A stretch of 64,000 bases of DNA, from contig NZ_JAOVZQ010000001.1 of NCBI RefSeq assembly GCF_026619435.1, positions 1,061,501-1,125,500 of the forward strand, read 5' to 3'. Made by a program: the position numbers and the translations under genes. The DNA comes from Hoeflea ulvae (GTDB lineage Bacteria > Pseudomonadota > Alphaproteobacteria > Rhizobiales > Rhizobiaceae). Under the pieces are notes generated by a model. The model did not search any database. It had not been told where the DNA came from and saw nothing but the letters and a program-made list of their open reading frames with translations. This document shows, one piece after another, positions 38,028 to 46,693 of this stretch (its first letter is position 1; every line of letters starts with the position of its first letter).

Positions 38028-39104
38028 ATGACGGCAGAGACTCGCACCATTGACTTGCCTGATCTTCACCGCTGGGTCGCCGAAGCGTTTCGCTCTGCCG
38101 GCCTCGGAAAGAAAGAAGCCGAGATCATGTCCGATTGCCTGACCGAAGCGGATAGCCGCGGCGCGTCTTCGCATGGCGTGATCCGCGTTCCGTTTCTTGT
38201 CGCGCGGCTGCGCGACGGCGGTGCCCGTGCTGATGCCTCGCCACAGCTGCTGACCGAAGCCCCCGCCTCTGCCGTGGTCGATGGCGACGCCGCGCTTGGG
38301 CCAATCAGCGCCCATTTCGCGATGACACTGGCCACGCGCAAGGCGGCGGCTTGCGGGGTCGGCTTCGTCGCCGTGCGCAACAGCGATTTCATAGGCACCT
38401 GCGCGCATTCCGCGATGATCGCGCTGCGTCATTCGATGATCGGGATGACCTGGACCAATGGTTTTCCTGGCATGGCGCCCTTTTCCGGCGCTGGCGCAGC
38501 CATTGGCAACAACCCTTTCGGTTTTGCTATTCCCACTGGATCGGGCGAGCCGGTGGTCCTTGACATGGCGATGAGCTGCGTTGCCGGCGGCCGGGTGCGT
38601 CACGCTGCTAAACGCGGCGAGGATATACCCGAGGGCTGGATTGTAGATTCCGAAGGGCGCGATACAAACGACCCGAACCAGCTAGCCGCCGGGGGAGCGC
38701 TGCTGTCGCTGGGTCACAAGGGCTTCGGTCTTGCGGTGATTGGCGAGATCCTGTGTGGTGTACTGGCCGGTGCAGCAATCCTCGGAGAGATCCCGGAATG
38801 GTTCCGCGAAACGGATAAGCCCGTTGGCAACGGTCATGTGCACTTGGCCATCGATATCAAGCGGTTTGTCCGGCCCGAGGACTTTGTGAAGCGGATGAAC
38901 GAACTCGCGACGCTACTGAAACAGACGCCTGCGCGGGACGGACATGACGAAGTCCTGTTGCCAGGCGAGCGTTCTGTCAGATGTGCGGCCTGGCATCGGC
39001 GCCACGGGCTGGACCTGCCGCGCCAGGTGGCAGACGATCTGGTGACGCTGGCTGGAAGACTCGGTATCGCAGCACCGCAATTCCGGTCGGGCGCCACGGT
39101 CTGA
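38028..39104 (+). CDS. Malate/L-lactate dehydrogenase (LDH2/MDH2) family oxidoreductase
   Basis: 358 residues, the usual length. The family's acid-base His is His49 with Arg53 in ASSHGVIRVPF; GNNPFGFAIPTGSGEPVVLDMA and GHKGFGLAVIGEILCGVLAGA are the NAD-binding and C-terminal signatures. Family members oxidise 2-hydroxy acids such as malate, (R)-sulfolactate or ureidoglycolate with NAD(P). Odd point: where most members have N-S-x-H-x-G, this one reads NSDFIG (residues 118-123), losing that His. Start ATG 38028 follows AAGGGGA. Confidence 0.87.
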   Translation: MTAETRTIDLPDLHRWVAEAFRSAGLGKKEAEIMSDCLTEADSRGASSHGVIRVPFLVARLRDGGARADASPQLLTEAPASAVVDGDAALGPISAHFAMTLATRKAAACGVGFVAVRNSDFIGTCAHSAMIALRHSMIGMTWTNGFPGMAPFSGAGAAIGNNPFGFAIPTGSGEPVVLDMAMSCVAGGRVRHAAKRGEDIPEGWIVDSEGRDTNDPNQLAAGGALLSLGHKGFGLAVIGEILCGVLAGAAILGEIPEWFRETDKPVGNGHVHLAIDIKRFVRPEDFVKRMNELATLLKQTPARDGHDEVLLPGERSVRCAAWHRRHGLDLPRQVADDLVTLAGRLGIAAPQFRSGATV

Positions 39105-39133
39105 CACCACGTCCTGAAATACCGAACGGAGAC

Positions 39134-39952
39134 ATGCCTCAGATGCGAACCCTGCTTGCCCACCTCACACTGAGCACCACCGCCGAGCAAACCGTGGACG
39201 CAGCTGCATTTGCCGGATTCGACGGTGTCGGCATCCGGATTTGCGGCCGTAACCTACACGACGACAGCTTCGTCAGCCTGATCGGGGATCGTGCTGCGAT
39301 CCGCAGTTTGCGACGCACCGCGGAAAGTGGTGGCGTCGAGATCCATAACATTTCTGCCTATCAGTTCTATCCCGATCTCACGAAAGATCACCTGGACCGC
39401 GTCGTTGACACTGCAGGCGAGATCGGAGCGAAAGTGCTGGTGGTCAACTGCTTCATCGAGGATGAGGCGCTCGCGCTTGATCTGTTCTCGCACTATGCCA
39501 TGCGGGCCCGGGAGGCCGGGCTGCGACTGGCGCTTGAGTTCCTTCCCTACAGTGTGATCGTTGACCTGAGAGCGGCCGAGCGGTTCCTCAAACTGAGCGG
39601 GGCGAGCGATGCCGGCATCCTGTTGGACGCGCTTCATCTGGAAAGGTCAGGGGACGTGCCGGCGGATATTGCCCGTGTCGATCCTGAAAAAATCGTCTTT
39701 GCTCAACTCTGCGACGCAAAAGCAGGCACCGGTGAGCGGGATCCGGCCAAGTTGATGCAGGAGGCCCGCACTGCCCGGCTGCGGCTCGGCGCTGGCGATC
39801 TGCCGTTGCGGGCCTTCGTGGAAGCGCTCCCTGTCGGGTTGGACCTGGAATACGAGGTGGCGGATCTTGCGAACAAGCATCTTCCGCCACGAGAAAGGGC
39901 CGTGGCCGCCAAAGCCGACTTCGATGCATTCCGCGCGTCTGTCGTCGCATGA
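39134..39952 (+). CDS. TIM-barrel sugar phosphate isomerase/epimerase family protein
   Basis: 272 residues of the xylose-isomerase-like AP endonuclease 2 fold: AAFAGFDGVGIRI at the first strand, EIHNISAYQF, LEFLPYSVIVDL with a metal-ligand Glu, LLDALHLERSG with a metal-ligand Asp/His, and FAQLCDAKAG. Such enzymes isomerise, epimerise or dehydrate sugars, inositols or hydroxypyruvate-like acids. Substrate unknown; its place between an LDH2-type dehydrogenase and tctB suggests work on the same imported acid. ATG 39134 has CGGAG upstream. Confidence 0.82.
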   Translation: MPQMRTLLAHLTLSTTAEQTVDAAAFAGFDGVGIRICGRNLHDDSFVSLIGDRAAIRSLRRTAESGGVEIHNISAYQFYPDLTKDHLDRVVDTAGEIGAKVLVVNCFIEDEALALDLFSHYAMRAREAGLRLALEFLPYSVIVDLRAAERFLKLSGASDAGILLDALHLERSGDVPADIARVDPEKIVFAQLCDAKAGTGERDPAKLMQEARTARLRLGAGDLPLRAFVEALPVGLDLEYEVADLANKHLPPRERAVAAKADFDAFRASVVA

Positions 39953-40301
39953 AGCGATGATCCGCAGGAACGGCCAAGGAAGTGACAAGATGGCAATGGG
40001 CCCCTCAAGATGGGCGGTCTGGGCTGCGATACATGAACCCCGGTCACGGCAAGGCTTGGCGGAAATACATACGGGTCGAAGGGGCGGCAGTCACCAGGCC
40101 GATATCTCATTGGGTGGGCGGGTCGGTTGAAGATTTCGTCACCGGAGATGTTGCATATGGCGTGATCAGCGACAAACCGTTCCTGGCAGTGGAGGGGGAT
40201 GAATTGAGTAAGCCAAGGTTTGTCGAGACGTCGTATCAGCTGGGCAGTGCGCCCGAACGCCCCGGTCGCGGGCACCAACACTGTCGGAAGCCGGAGGACA
40301 C
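39953..40301. other. 349-base gap within the TctCBA locus
   Basis: A frame from GTG 39982 to 40305 is open and would overlap tctB, but it has no ribosome site, signal or recognisable motif, and it may be a degraded gene or chance. Nothing else is seen. Confidence 0.35.
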
Positions 40302-40757
40302 ATGATGAAAAGAGTAAACCGGGTTGAGCTGACTGGTAGTCTGGCGCTTGGAGCATTTGGAATATTCTACACAGTCAAGGCTTTCGGCTATCGAATGGGG
40401 ACCCTGAGCGAGATGGGTCCGGGCTTTTTCCCGCTTGTCGTCGGACTGATGATCACTTCGCTAGCTGGCATAATTCTGCTCGCCGGAATCTGGAAGGAGC
40501 GCGACAAGGCGTGGAAAAAACCAGATCTCAGAGCGATGTTCTGGACCCTCTGCGCGCTTGTCGCCTTTGCCCTGCTGGTCCGCCCTTTCGGCATTATTCC
40601 TGCGGTTGTTGTGCTGATCCTGACCTGTCTTGCCGCGCGCAGTGACACGACCTGGCCTCAGGCTGCCGTGATAGCGGCGGGGCTGGCGATCCTGGCCTAT
40701 TTGCTGTTCATTGTGGGGCTCGGTCTGAACCTCTCCGCCTTGCGCTGGGGGGTCTGA
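40302..40757 (+). CDS. tctB: Tripartite tricarboxylate transporter small membrane subunit TctB
   Basis: 151 residues with four hydrophobic segments. The N-terminal ELTGSLALGAFGIFYTVKA and the conserved MGPGFFPLVVGLMI near residue 40 are the TctB signature. GGAGG precedes the ATG pair at 40302/40305. Its stop shares a base with the start of tctA (TGATG), so the two subunits are made together. The subunit stabilises the complex with TctA and receives solute from TctC. Confidence 0.9.
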   Translation: MMKRVNRVELTGSLALGAFGIFYTVKAFGYRMGTLSEMGPGFFPLVVGLMITSLAGIILLAGIWKERDKAWKKPDLRAMFWTLCALVAFALLVRPFGIIPAVVVLILTCLAARSDTTWPQAAVIAAGLAILAYLLFIVGLGLNLSALRWGV

Positions 40758-42298
40758 TGGAAAACCTGCTTCCGAACCTTGCAGGTGGTTTCGCAACCGC
40801 CATCGATCCTCTCAACCTGTTTTACTGCTTTGTCGGCGTGTTTCTTGGCACGCTGGTGGGTGTGCTTCCGGGCGTCGGGTCGCTTGCGGCGATCTCGATG
40901 CTTATGCCCTTGACCTTTTACGTCCCGCCTGAGACCGCGCTGATCATGTTGGCAGGCATCTATTACGGCACACAATACGGTGGTTCGACCGCTTCGATCT
41001 TGCTGAACTTGCCCGGGACGCCTTCGGCTGCAGTGATATGCCTGGATGGCTATCCGATGTCTCAGCAAGGCCGGGCCGGCGTGGCACTCGCAATGACCAC
41101 TATCGCGAGCTTCTTCGGCGCAACTTGCGGCATCATCGTCCTGACGCTCTTTGCGCAGTCGTTGTCGCGGATTGGCCTGTCCTTCACCTCGGCCGAGTAT
41201 TTCTCGCTGATGTTCCTTGGGTTGGTTGCTTCGTCAACGCTGGCCTCGGGGCCGCCTGTCAAGGGCATCGCGATGGTGCTGGTCGGATTGGCGTTAGGCC
41301 TGGTAGGCAGCGACGTCCAGACTGGAGTTCAACGCTATACATTCGGTTCAATGTCGCTTTTTGACGGCATCAACCTCGTGGCGCTTTCAATGGGGCTGTT
41401 CGGCGTTTCGGAGGTTATTTCCAGCATGCGAAGTGGCGATTCCGGCAGCCATATCGGCAAGGTACGCTTACGCTCGCTGATACCCACGCGGGCGGACCTG
41501 AAGTCATCCGTTGCACCACTCTTGCGTGGTACTGCCGTCGGAGCTTTCTTCGGCCCGCTTCCAGGCACCGGAACGAATCTCGCTTCCTTCATGGCCTATG
41601 TCCTCGAGAAAAAGGTGGCGCGCGATCCGTCGCGGTTCGGCAAGGGAGCAATCGAAGGTGTCGTCGCGCCGGAATCGGCCAACAACTCGGCGGCGCAGAC
41701 GGCCTTCGTGCCGACACTGACGCTCGGCATTCCGGGCGATGCAGTAATGGCACTGTTGCTCGGCGTGCTGATCATGCACGGCATTCAGCCCGGGCCGAAC
41801 CTGATCGAAGCTCAGCCAAAGCTGTTCTGGGGGCTCGTCGCGAGCTTCTGGATCGGAAACCTGATGCTGTTGATCCTGAACCTGCCGTTGATCGGTCTGT
41901 GGGTGAAAATCCTGGCCATCCCGCGCAAGGTCTTGCTGCCTGCCATTCTGATGTTCATGTGCATCGGCGTCTACAGCGTGAACAACAACGCGGTCGATAT
42001 CGGCATCATGATCGTCTTCGGCGTTGTCGGCTATTTCATGCTTTCGCTGGGCTTCGAGGCGGCGCCGCTTATCCTTGGCTTCATCCTCGGACCATTGATG
42101 GAGCAATACCTCAAACGGGCGTTGCTCCTGTCGTCGGGTGATCCGATGGTCTTTGTCGAGCGCCCGATCAGCTGTGGCTTCCTGACCGTGGCGGTTGCGG
42201 CACTTTTTCTGAGCGCGGTGGCCTCGATCCGAAACGCTCGCCGCGCAAACCAGCCAGTTGAAGATCCTGCGGCTGACACCGACGGCAATCGTCCTTAA
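40757..42298 (+). CDS. tctA: Tripartite tricarboxylate transporter large membrane subunit TctA
   Basis: 513 residues with about 11-12 TM helices. Family hallmarks: GTLVGVLPGVGSLAAISMLMPLTF near residue 32, AGIYYGTQYGGSTASILLNLPG, and the repeat version GPLPGTGTNLASFMAYVLEKK plus TLGIPGDAVMALLLG. It uses the ion gradient to bring the acid bound by TctC into the cell. The following dehydrogenase starts 18 bases after its stop. Confidence 0.93.
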   Translation: MENLLPNLAGGFATAIDPLNLFYCFVGVFLGTLVGVLPGVGSLAAISMLMPLTFYVPPETALIMLAGIYYGTQYGGSTASILLNLPGTPSAAVICLDGYPMSQQGRAGVALAMTTIASFFGATCGIIVLTLFAQSLSRIGLSFTSAEYFSLMFLGLVASSTLASGPPVKGIAMVLVGLALGLVGSDVQTGVQRYTFGSMSLFDGINLVALSMGLFGVSEVISSMRSGDSGSHIGKVRLRSLIPTRADLKSSVAPLLRGTAVGAFFGPLPGTGTNLASFMAYVLEKKVARDPSRFGKGAIEGVVAPESANNSAAQTAFVPTLTLGIPGDAVMALLLGVLIMHGIQPGPNLIEAQPKLFWGLVASFWIGNLMLLILNLPLIGLWVKILAIPRKVLLPAILMFMCIGVYSVNNNAVDIGIMIVFGVVGYFMLSLGFEAAPLILGFILGPLMEQYLKRALLLSSGDPMVFVERPISCGFLTVAVAALFLSAVASIRNARRANQPVEDPAADTDGNRP

Positions 42299-42315
42299 TC
42301 CAGTGAGGTTTTTAT

Positions 42316-43317
42316 ATGTCCAAGCCATCCCACATCCTCCTGACCCATCCGGTTACCGCCCGCGCAAACTGGTACGGCGAGACTGCGCTGGCCGCATTGC
42401 GCGAGGCGGGCGAGGTGATCCTGAATGACGCTGAAAAGATCTTCACGCCCGAACAGCTGATCGCGGCTGCCAAGGGCTGCAAAGTGATCGTTCTCGACCG
42501 TCAGACGCCGGTTGGCGCACGCGAATTCGCAGCACTGCCGGACCTTCTGGCCGTGGTGCGCAGCGGCGTCGATATCCGCTACATCGACGTCGCGGCTGCC
42601 AGCGAAGCCGGAGTGCTCGTCACGCGCACGCCAGCAGGATATGTGGATTCCACCGCTGAACTGGTGCTGGGTCACATCATCAACGCAGCCCGCCGCATCC
42701 CTGACTACGTGACCGGCTATCGTGAGGGCCATGTCCCGGGTCCGCTGCAGGGCGTTGAGCTGGCCGGAAAAACAGTCGGCCTGATCGGCTACGGTCGTAT
42801 TGCCCGGCGTCTGACCGAGATCCTCCACGTGATGAACATGCGCGTCCTCGCCCACGATCCTTTTACAACAGTTACGGCGCCAGCTGTCGCAGCGGAACTG
42901 GATTCGGTGGTCGAACAGTCTGATTTCCTTGTGCCGCTCCTTATCGCCAGCGACGACACACGCGGGTTGATCAGCGCGCAGCGCATCGCACGCATGAAAC
43001 ATGGCGCCTTCCTGGTCAACTGCTCGCGCGGGGACGTCATCGACGAAGTGGCGCTTGTCGCGGCGCTGGATTCTGGTCGGCTTGCCGGGGTGGCGATGGA
43101 CGTGGGCTGTGCTCCCGACAATATGCCGACGCCTGAGTTGGCGGCCCGGCGTGACGTCATCGCGACGCCGCATATCGGCAACCTTACGCGCGAAGCGCAG
43201 TCGCGCCAGCCGCTGAATACCGTGGCACAGACCCGCGCAGTTCTGTCCGGGAGCATGCCGGACCACGCCATAAACCCGGACTGCGACCTGCGCCTCAGGC
43301 GCTTGGCCAAGGCTTGA
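42316..43317 (+). CDS. D-2-hydroxyacid dehydrogenase (phosphoglycerate-dehydrogenase-like)
   Basis: 333 residues. The Rossmann motif is VGLIGYGRIARRL (near 156-168), with catalytic Arg238 in NCSRGDVIDE and His286 in ATPHIG. The third residue of the normal Arg-Glu-His triad should be Glu at about position 267, but the sequence there is MDVGCAPDNMP with Pro267 and Asp268. Either Asp takes over or this is a subfamily with modified chemistry. It probably interconverts a 2-hydroxy acid and its 2-oxo form with NAD; SlcC, (S)-sulfolactate dehydrogenase, is in the same superfamily. Confidence 0.85.
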   Translation: MSKPSHILLTHPVTARANWYGETALAALREAGEVILNDAEKIFTPEQLIAAAKGCKVIVLDRQTPVGAREFAALPDLLAVVRSGVDIRYIDVAAASEAGVLVTRTPAGYVDSTAELVLGHIINAARRIPDYVTGYREGHVPGPLQGVELAGKTVGLIGYGRIARRLTEILHVMNMRVLAHDPFTTVTAPAVAAELDSVVEQSDFLVPLLIASDDTRGLISAQRIARMKHGAFLVNCSRGDVIDEVALVAALDSGRLAGVAMDVGCAPDNMPTPELAARRDVIATPHIGNLTREAQSRQPLNTVAQTRAVLSGSMPDHAINPDCDLRLRRLAKA

Positions 43318-43347
43318 TAGACGTCAGTCAGACACAGGAGTTACATC

Positions 43348-44016
43348 ATGCCTTTGATCGGAGCAGGGATCAATGCGATCTGGAATGACATCGCGCCAGA
43401 GATGCGGGACGAGTTTTTTGAATGGCATCCGCGCGAGCACATGCAAGAACGAATGGGAATTCCCGGATTCCGGCGTGGTCGGAGATACATCGCGGTCGGT
43501 GAAGGCGTCGAGTTTCTGACGCTCTATGAGACCGAGACACCCGAGACGCTCGTCAGCAAGGCTTATTTCGATCGCCTGAGCGAGCCGACCGAGTGGTCGC
43601 TGAAAGTCCTTCCGTTTTTCCGCAACAACATGCGCGGTATCTGTCGCGTTCGGTTTTCCGAGGGATATGCGGATGGCGGGAATCTGCTGGCGCTGCGCTA
43701 TGCAGCCGACCCCGAAGACACGCCCGACTTGTCGCCACTGCTAAGCCCGCTCCTAAGTCTCCCGGGCGTTGTTGGCAGCCACGAGTTCCTCTGTGATCCG
43801 GTATTGAGTTCTGGGAACACGTCGCTCCAACGCGGGCGCATGATCGGGCTGCCTGACCGTATCATTCTTGTTGAAGGCTCATCGATTGCGGCGCTTGAAC
43901 CCGTGCTCGAAACACTCGTCAATGGTGGCGGTTTGGCGACTTTCATCGACCCACAGGATATGCAGTCAGCATTCTACACACTGGAATATCAGGTGTTGGC
44001 TTCCACCGAGAACTGA
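43348..44016 (+). CDS. Hypothetical protein in the TctCBA catabolic cluster
   Basis: 222 residues, CAGGAG upstream of ATG 43348, no signal or membrane segment. It seems to be two copies of a small alpha/beta unit: IWNDIAPEMRDEFFEWHPREHMQERMG at the start, and YIAVGEGVEFLTLYE, then RIILVEGSSIAALEPVLETLV in the second half. This recalls dimeric alpha/beta-barrel (EthD-like) proteins, a guess from pattern only. It is the last gene of the cluster, 31 bases after the dehydrogenase. Its work is unknown. Confidence 0.65.
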   Translation: MPLIGAGINAIWNDIAPEMRDEFFEWHPREHMQERMGIPGFRRGRRYIAVGEGVEFLTLYETETPETLVSKAYFDRLSEPTEWSLKVLPFFRNNMRGICRVRFSEGYADGGNLLALRYAADPEDTPDLSPLLSPLLSLPGVVGSHEFLCDPVLSSGNTSLQRGRMIGLPDRIILVEGSSIAALEPVLETLVNGGGLATFIDPQDMQSAFYTLEYQVLASTEN

Positions 44017-44549
44017 CCCGGCGGTACAGGATATTTCATAAAGAGCTGCCCCGTGTTTGAACCTTGCCCTTCTCGTGGACCGATTACTTGCCTTGCTATG
44101 GATAGAAGCCATGGAGAAACGCACGGAAAACAACTTTCACATAGTCCGCAGCTCGCCAGCGATTTTCAGGAAGCCTCCATCCGGATGCCATCGCTAGACG
44201 CGTGATTGCATTCCCAAAACTCGTTGTTTGAATTTCGCGGCAAAACCGGATCGAACTTGTTCCCCTGGAACTTCACTGTTTTGTCGCTGATCCCGGTGCC
44301 GCGTTGCTGCAACGGATTCTCGACGTTGGGGAAGCCGTACATGTGTCACGACAGCCCGGCGGATGACTTCGGCTTCCTTCCACCATCGGTTCCGCAGCTT
44401 TTCCGGCCGCAGGCAGGCAAGGCGAAAAATTTCTGGGTGCCCTGTCCTTTGCCGATCGCGGACATATATGCGCTGTCGTGCTTCGCGTTTTATCGCGGAT
44501 ATGCCAATACTGCCCCTGGCGGTAAACTCTCTTGAAGGAGACAGCGACA
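44017..44549. other. 533-base stretch between the TctCBA cluster and the OsmU operon
   Basis: No gene could be recognised. Frames on both strands (44206-44535 plus, 44194-44589 minus) lack start signals and known motifs. GAAGGAG at 44534-44540 is the ribosome site of the OsmF-like gene. The promoter of the OsmU operon should be here, but no clear -35/-10 pair stands out. Possibly a remnant of an older gene. Confidence 0.4.
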
Positions 44550-45461
44550 ATGCGCTTTCGACCGAACATGATCGCAACCACCCTCGCACTCCTTGTCACG
44601 GCGGCCTCCGCCTCGGCGCAGGTGGTGGTGTCGTCCAAGATCGATACCGAGGGCGGTGTGCTTGGCAACATCATCCTCTCGGTGCTCAATGCCAACAACA
44701 TCGAGACCACTGACCGGGTGCAGCTGGGTGCCACGCCGATCATGCGCCAGGCGATCACCGCCGGCGAGATCGACATCTATCCCGAATATACCGGCAATGC
44801 CGCCTTCTTCTTCCAGAAGGCGGATGACCCGCTCTGGACGGATGCCGCGAAGGCCTATGCGGAGGCCAAATCGCTCGACTACGAGGCCAACAAGATTGTC
44901 TGGCTGACGCCGTCGCCGGCCAACAACACCTGGGCGGTCGCAGTCCGCAAGGATCTGGCCGAAGCCAACCAGATCAGCACCTTCAGTGATTTCGGCGCCT
45001 TTGTCGCAAATGGCGGCAATGTCGTGCTGGCGGCCTCTTCCGAATTCGTGAATTCGCCGGCCGCGCTGCCGGCCTTCCAGACCGCCTATGGTTTCACGCT
45101 GAAGCCGGATCAGCTGATCACCCTGTCGGGCGGTGACACCGCCGCAACGATCGGGGCTGCGGCCAACCAGACCAGCGGCGTCAATGCGGCCATGGTTTAC
45201 GGCACCGACGGCGGCATCGCCCCGTCCGGCCTGGTCGTGCTCGAGGACGACAAATCGGTGCAGCCGGTCTATCAGCCGGCGCCGATCATTCGCGAGGCGG
45301 TTCTCACTGAGCACCCGGAGATCGAGGCGCTGCTCAAGCCGGTATTCGAGAAGCTCGATCTCGTCACGCTTCAGGATCTCAACGGCCGCGTCCAGGTCGG
45401 CGGCGAGCCGGCCAGGGCGGTGGCTGATGACTTCCTGAAAGCAAACGGCTTTCTGAAATAG
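44550..45461 (+). CDS. osmF: OsmF/OpuC-type osmoprotectant ABC transporter substrate-binding protein
   Basis: 303 residues with a Sec signal (LALLVTAASASAQ). The mature part has the OpuAC/OsmF pattern: SSKIDTEGGVLGNIILSVLN, GEIDIYPEYTGNAAFFF and TPSPANNTWAVAVRKDLA. It binds a quaternary-amine-type osmoprotectant in the periplasm. The order SBP - long permease - ATPase - short permease equals E. coli yehZYXW (OsmU). GAAGGAG favours ATG 44550 over TTG 44532. The permease gene starts two bases after its stop. Confidence 0.88.
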   Translation: MRFRPNMIATTLALLVTAASASAQVVVSSKIDTEGGVLGNIILSVLNANNIETTDRVQLGATPIMRQAITAGEIDIYPEYTGNAAFFFQKADDPLWTDAAKAYAEAKSLDYEANKIVWLTPSPANNTWAVAVRKDLAEANQISTFSDFGAFVANGGNVVLAASSEFVNSPAALPAFQTAYGFTLKPDQLITLSGGDTAATIGAAANQTSGVNAAMVYGTDGGIAPSGLVVLEDDKSVQPVYQPAPIIREAVLTEHPEIEALLKPVFEKLDLVTLQDLNGRVQVGGEPARAVADDFLKANGFLK

Positions 45462-45462
45462 G

Positions 45463-46693
45463 ATGGTGCGGTCTGCCTCTGATTCCTGGAAGCAGGCCGC
45501 GTCCGGTTCCGACGGAGTAAAAGGCCTGGGTCTTCGCCTGGACAAGCTTGGCGTGGTCCTTGCTCTCATGGTCGCCTATGGCGCCGGTGCCGCCCCTTTT
45601 GTCACCTTTCGTGCCAATCGCATCGTGCCCGGCGAAGGCCGCTTCCTGCTGGAGGCACTGCCGCCGGTCCTGGGCATGGTGCTGGCGGTTGCCTTGGTCG
45701 GGGCCGGTGTGATCGCGCTGTTTCGCGCACCGATCCTGCTGAGGCTCTTGGTTGCTGCGGCCATGCTCGCGGGCCTGGCCATCACCATCGGCATCGCCGC
45801 TGCCAACCTGACGCCCGAGGGCGACAGTTACGCGCGCATCGCCCCGTCATCCGGCTTCTGGGTGCTGGTCTTTGCCTTTGCCCTGATGGCCGCCGATGCC
45901 ATTGCCCGCCTCAATCCGAAACCGCTCACCCGTGTCGCCCTGCTTGCCGTGGCGCTGGCAGCCGTCGGCATCTGTCTGAGCTCCGGCCTCTGGGCCAGCC
46001 TCTCGATCCTCAAAGAGTATGCCAGCCGTGCCGATGCCTTCTGGGCCGAGGCGCTGCGGCATGTCCTGCTTGCCGTGGGGTCGCTGGCGGTTGCCGCGCT
46101 GGTAGGCGTCCCGCTCGGCATCCTCTGCCACCGGGTGGAGCGGCTGCGTGCGGGTGTGCTCAACGTGCTCAACCTGATCCAGACCATTCCCTCGATCGCG
46201 CTGTTTGGAATCCTGATCGCCCCGCTGAGCTGGGTGGCGATCAACGTTCCGGGCGCCAGCGCGCTCGGCATTCGCGGCATCGGCGCCGCACCCGCCTTTG
46301 TGGCGCTGTTTCTCTATTCGCTGTTGCCGGTGGTGGCCAACACGGTTGTCGGCCTGGCCGGCGTGCCGCGAGAAGCCAACGAGGCGGCGCGCGGCGTCGG
46401 CATGACCGGGGCTCAGCGGCTGATGCGGATCGAATTGCCGCTTGCCCTTCCGGTGATCCTGACCGGCATCCGGATCGTGCTGGTGCAGAATATCGGTCTT
46501 GCGACCATCGCCGCGCTGATCGGCGGCGGCGGCTTCGGCGTGTTCGTGTTCCAGTGGCATGGGGCAGACGGCCATGGACCTGGTGCTTCTCGGAGCGGTG
46601 CCGACGGTGGTTCTGGCGTTTGCCTCGGCCACCGTCATGGATGCGCTTGTCGACTTGTATGCGCCAGCAGGGAAAGGCGGATTGGCCAGATGA
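45463..46693 (+). pseudogene. yehY: OsmU long permease (YehY-like), frameshifted near its C-terminus
   Basis: N-terminal TM region of about 190 residues, as in YehY, followed by a binding-protein-dependent permease domain with the EAA loop PREANEAARGVGMTGAQRLMRIELPLALPVI. After VFVFQWHG the written frame turns into low-complexity residues and fuses in frame with the ATPase. In the neighbouring frame QTAMDLVLLGAVPTVVLAF continues, the normal OpuBB/YehY ending, to a TGA at 46691-46693 that overlaps the ATPase ATG. Removing one G from GGGG (46561-46564) gives a normal 409-residue permease. The 720-residue permease-ATPase fusion is an artefact of this extra base. Confidence 0.82.

Noticed and set aside
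39982..40305. 107-residue open frame overlapping tctB
   Set aside because: GTG start without ribosome site, no motif, and it overlaps the tctB start; kept only as part of the gap description.
44194..44589. Open frames on both strands before the OsmF-like gene
   Set aside because: No start signals or recognisable sequence; they overlap the ribosome site and start of the real gene.
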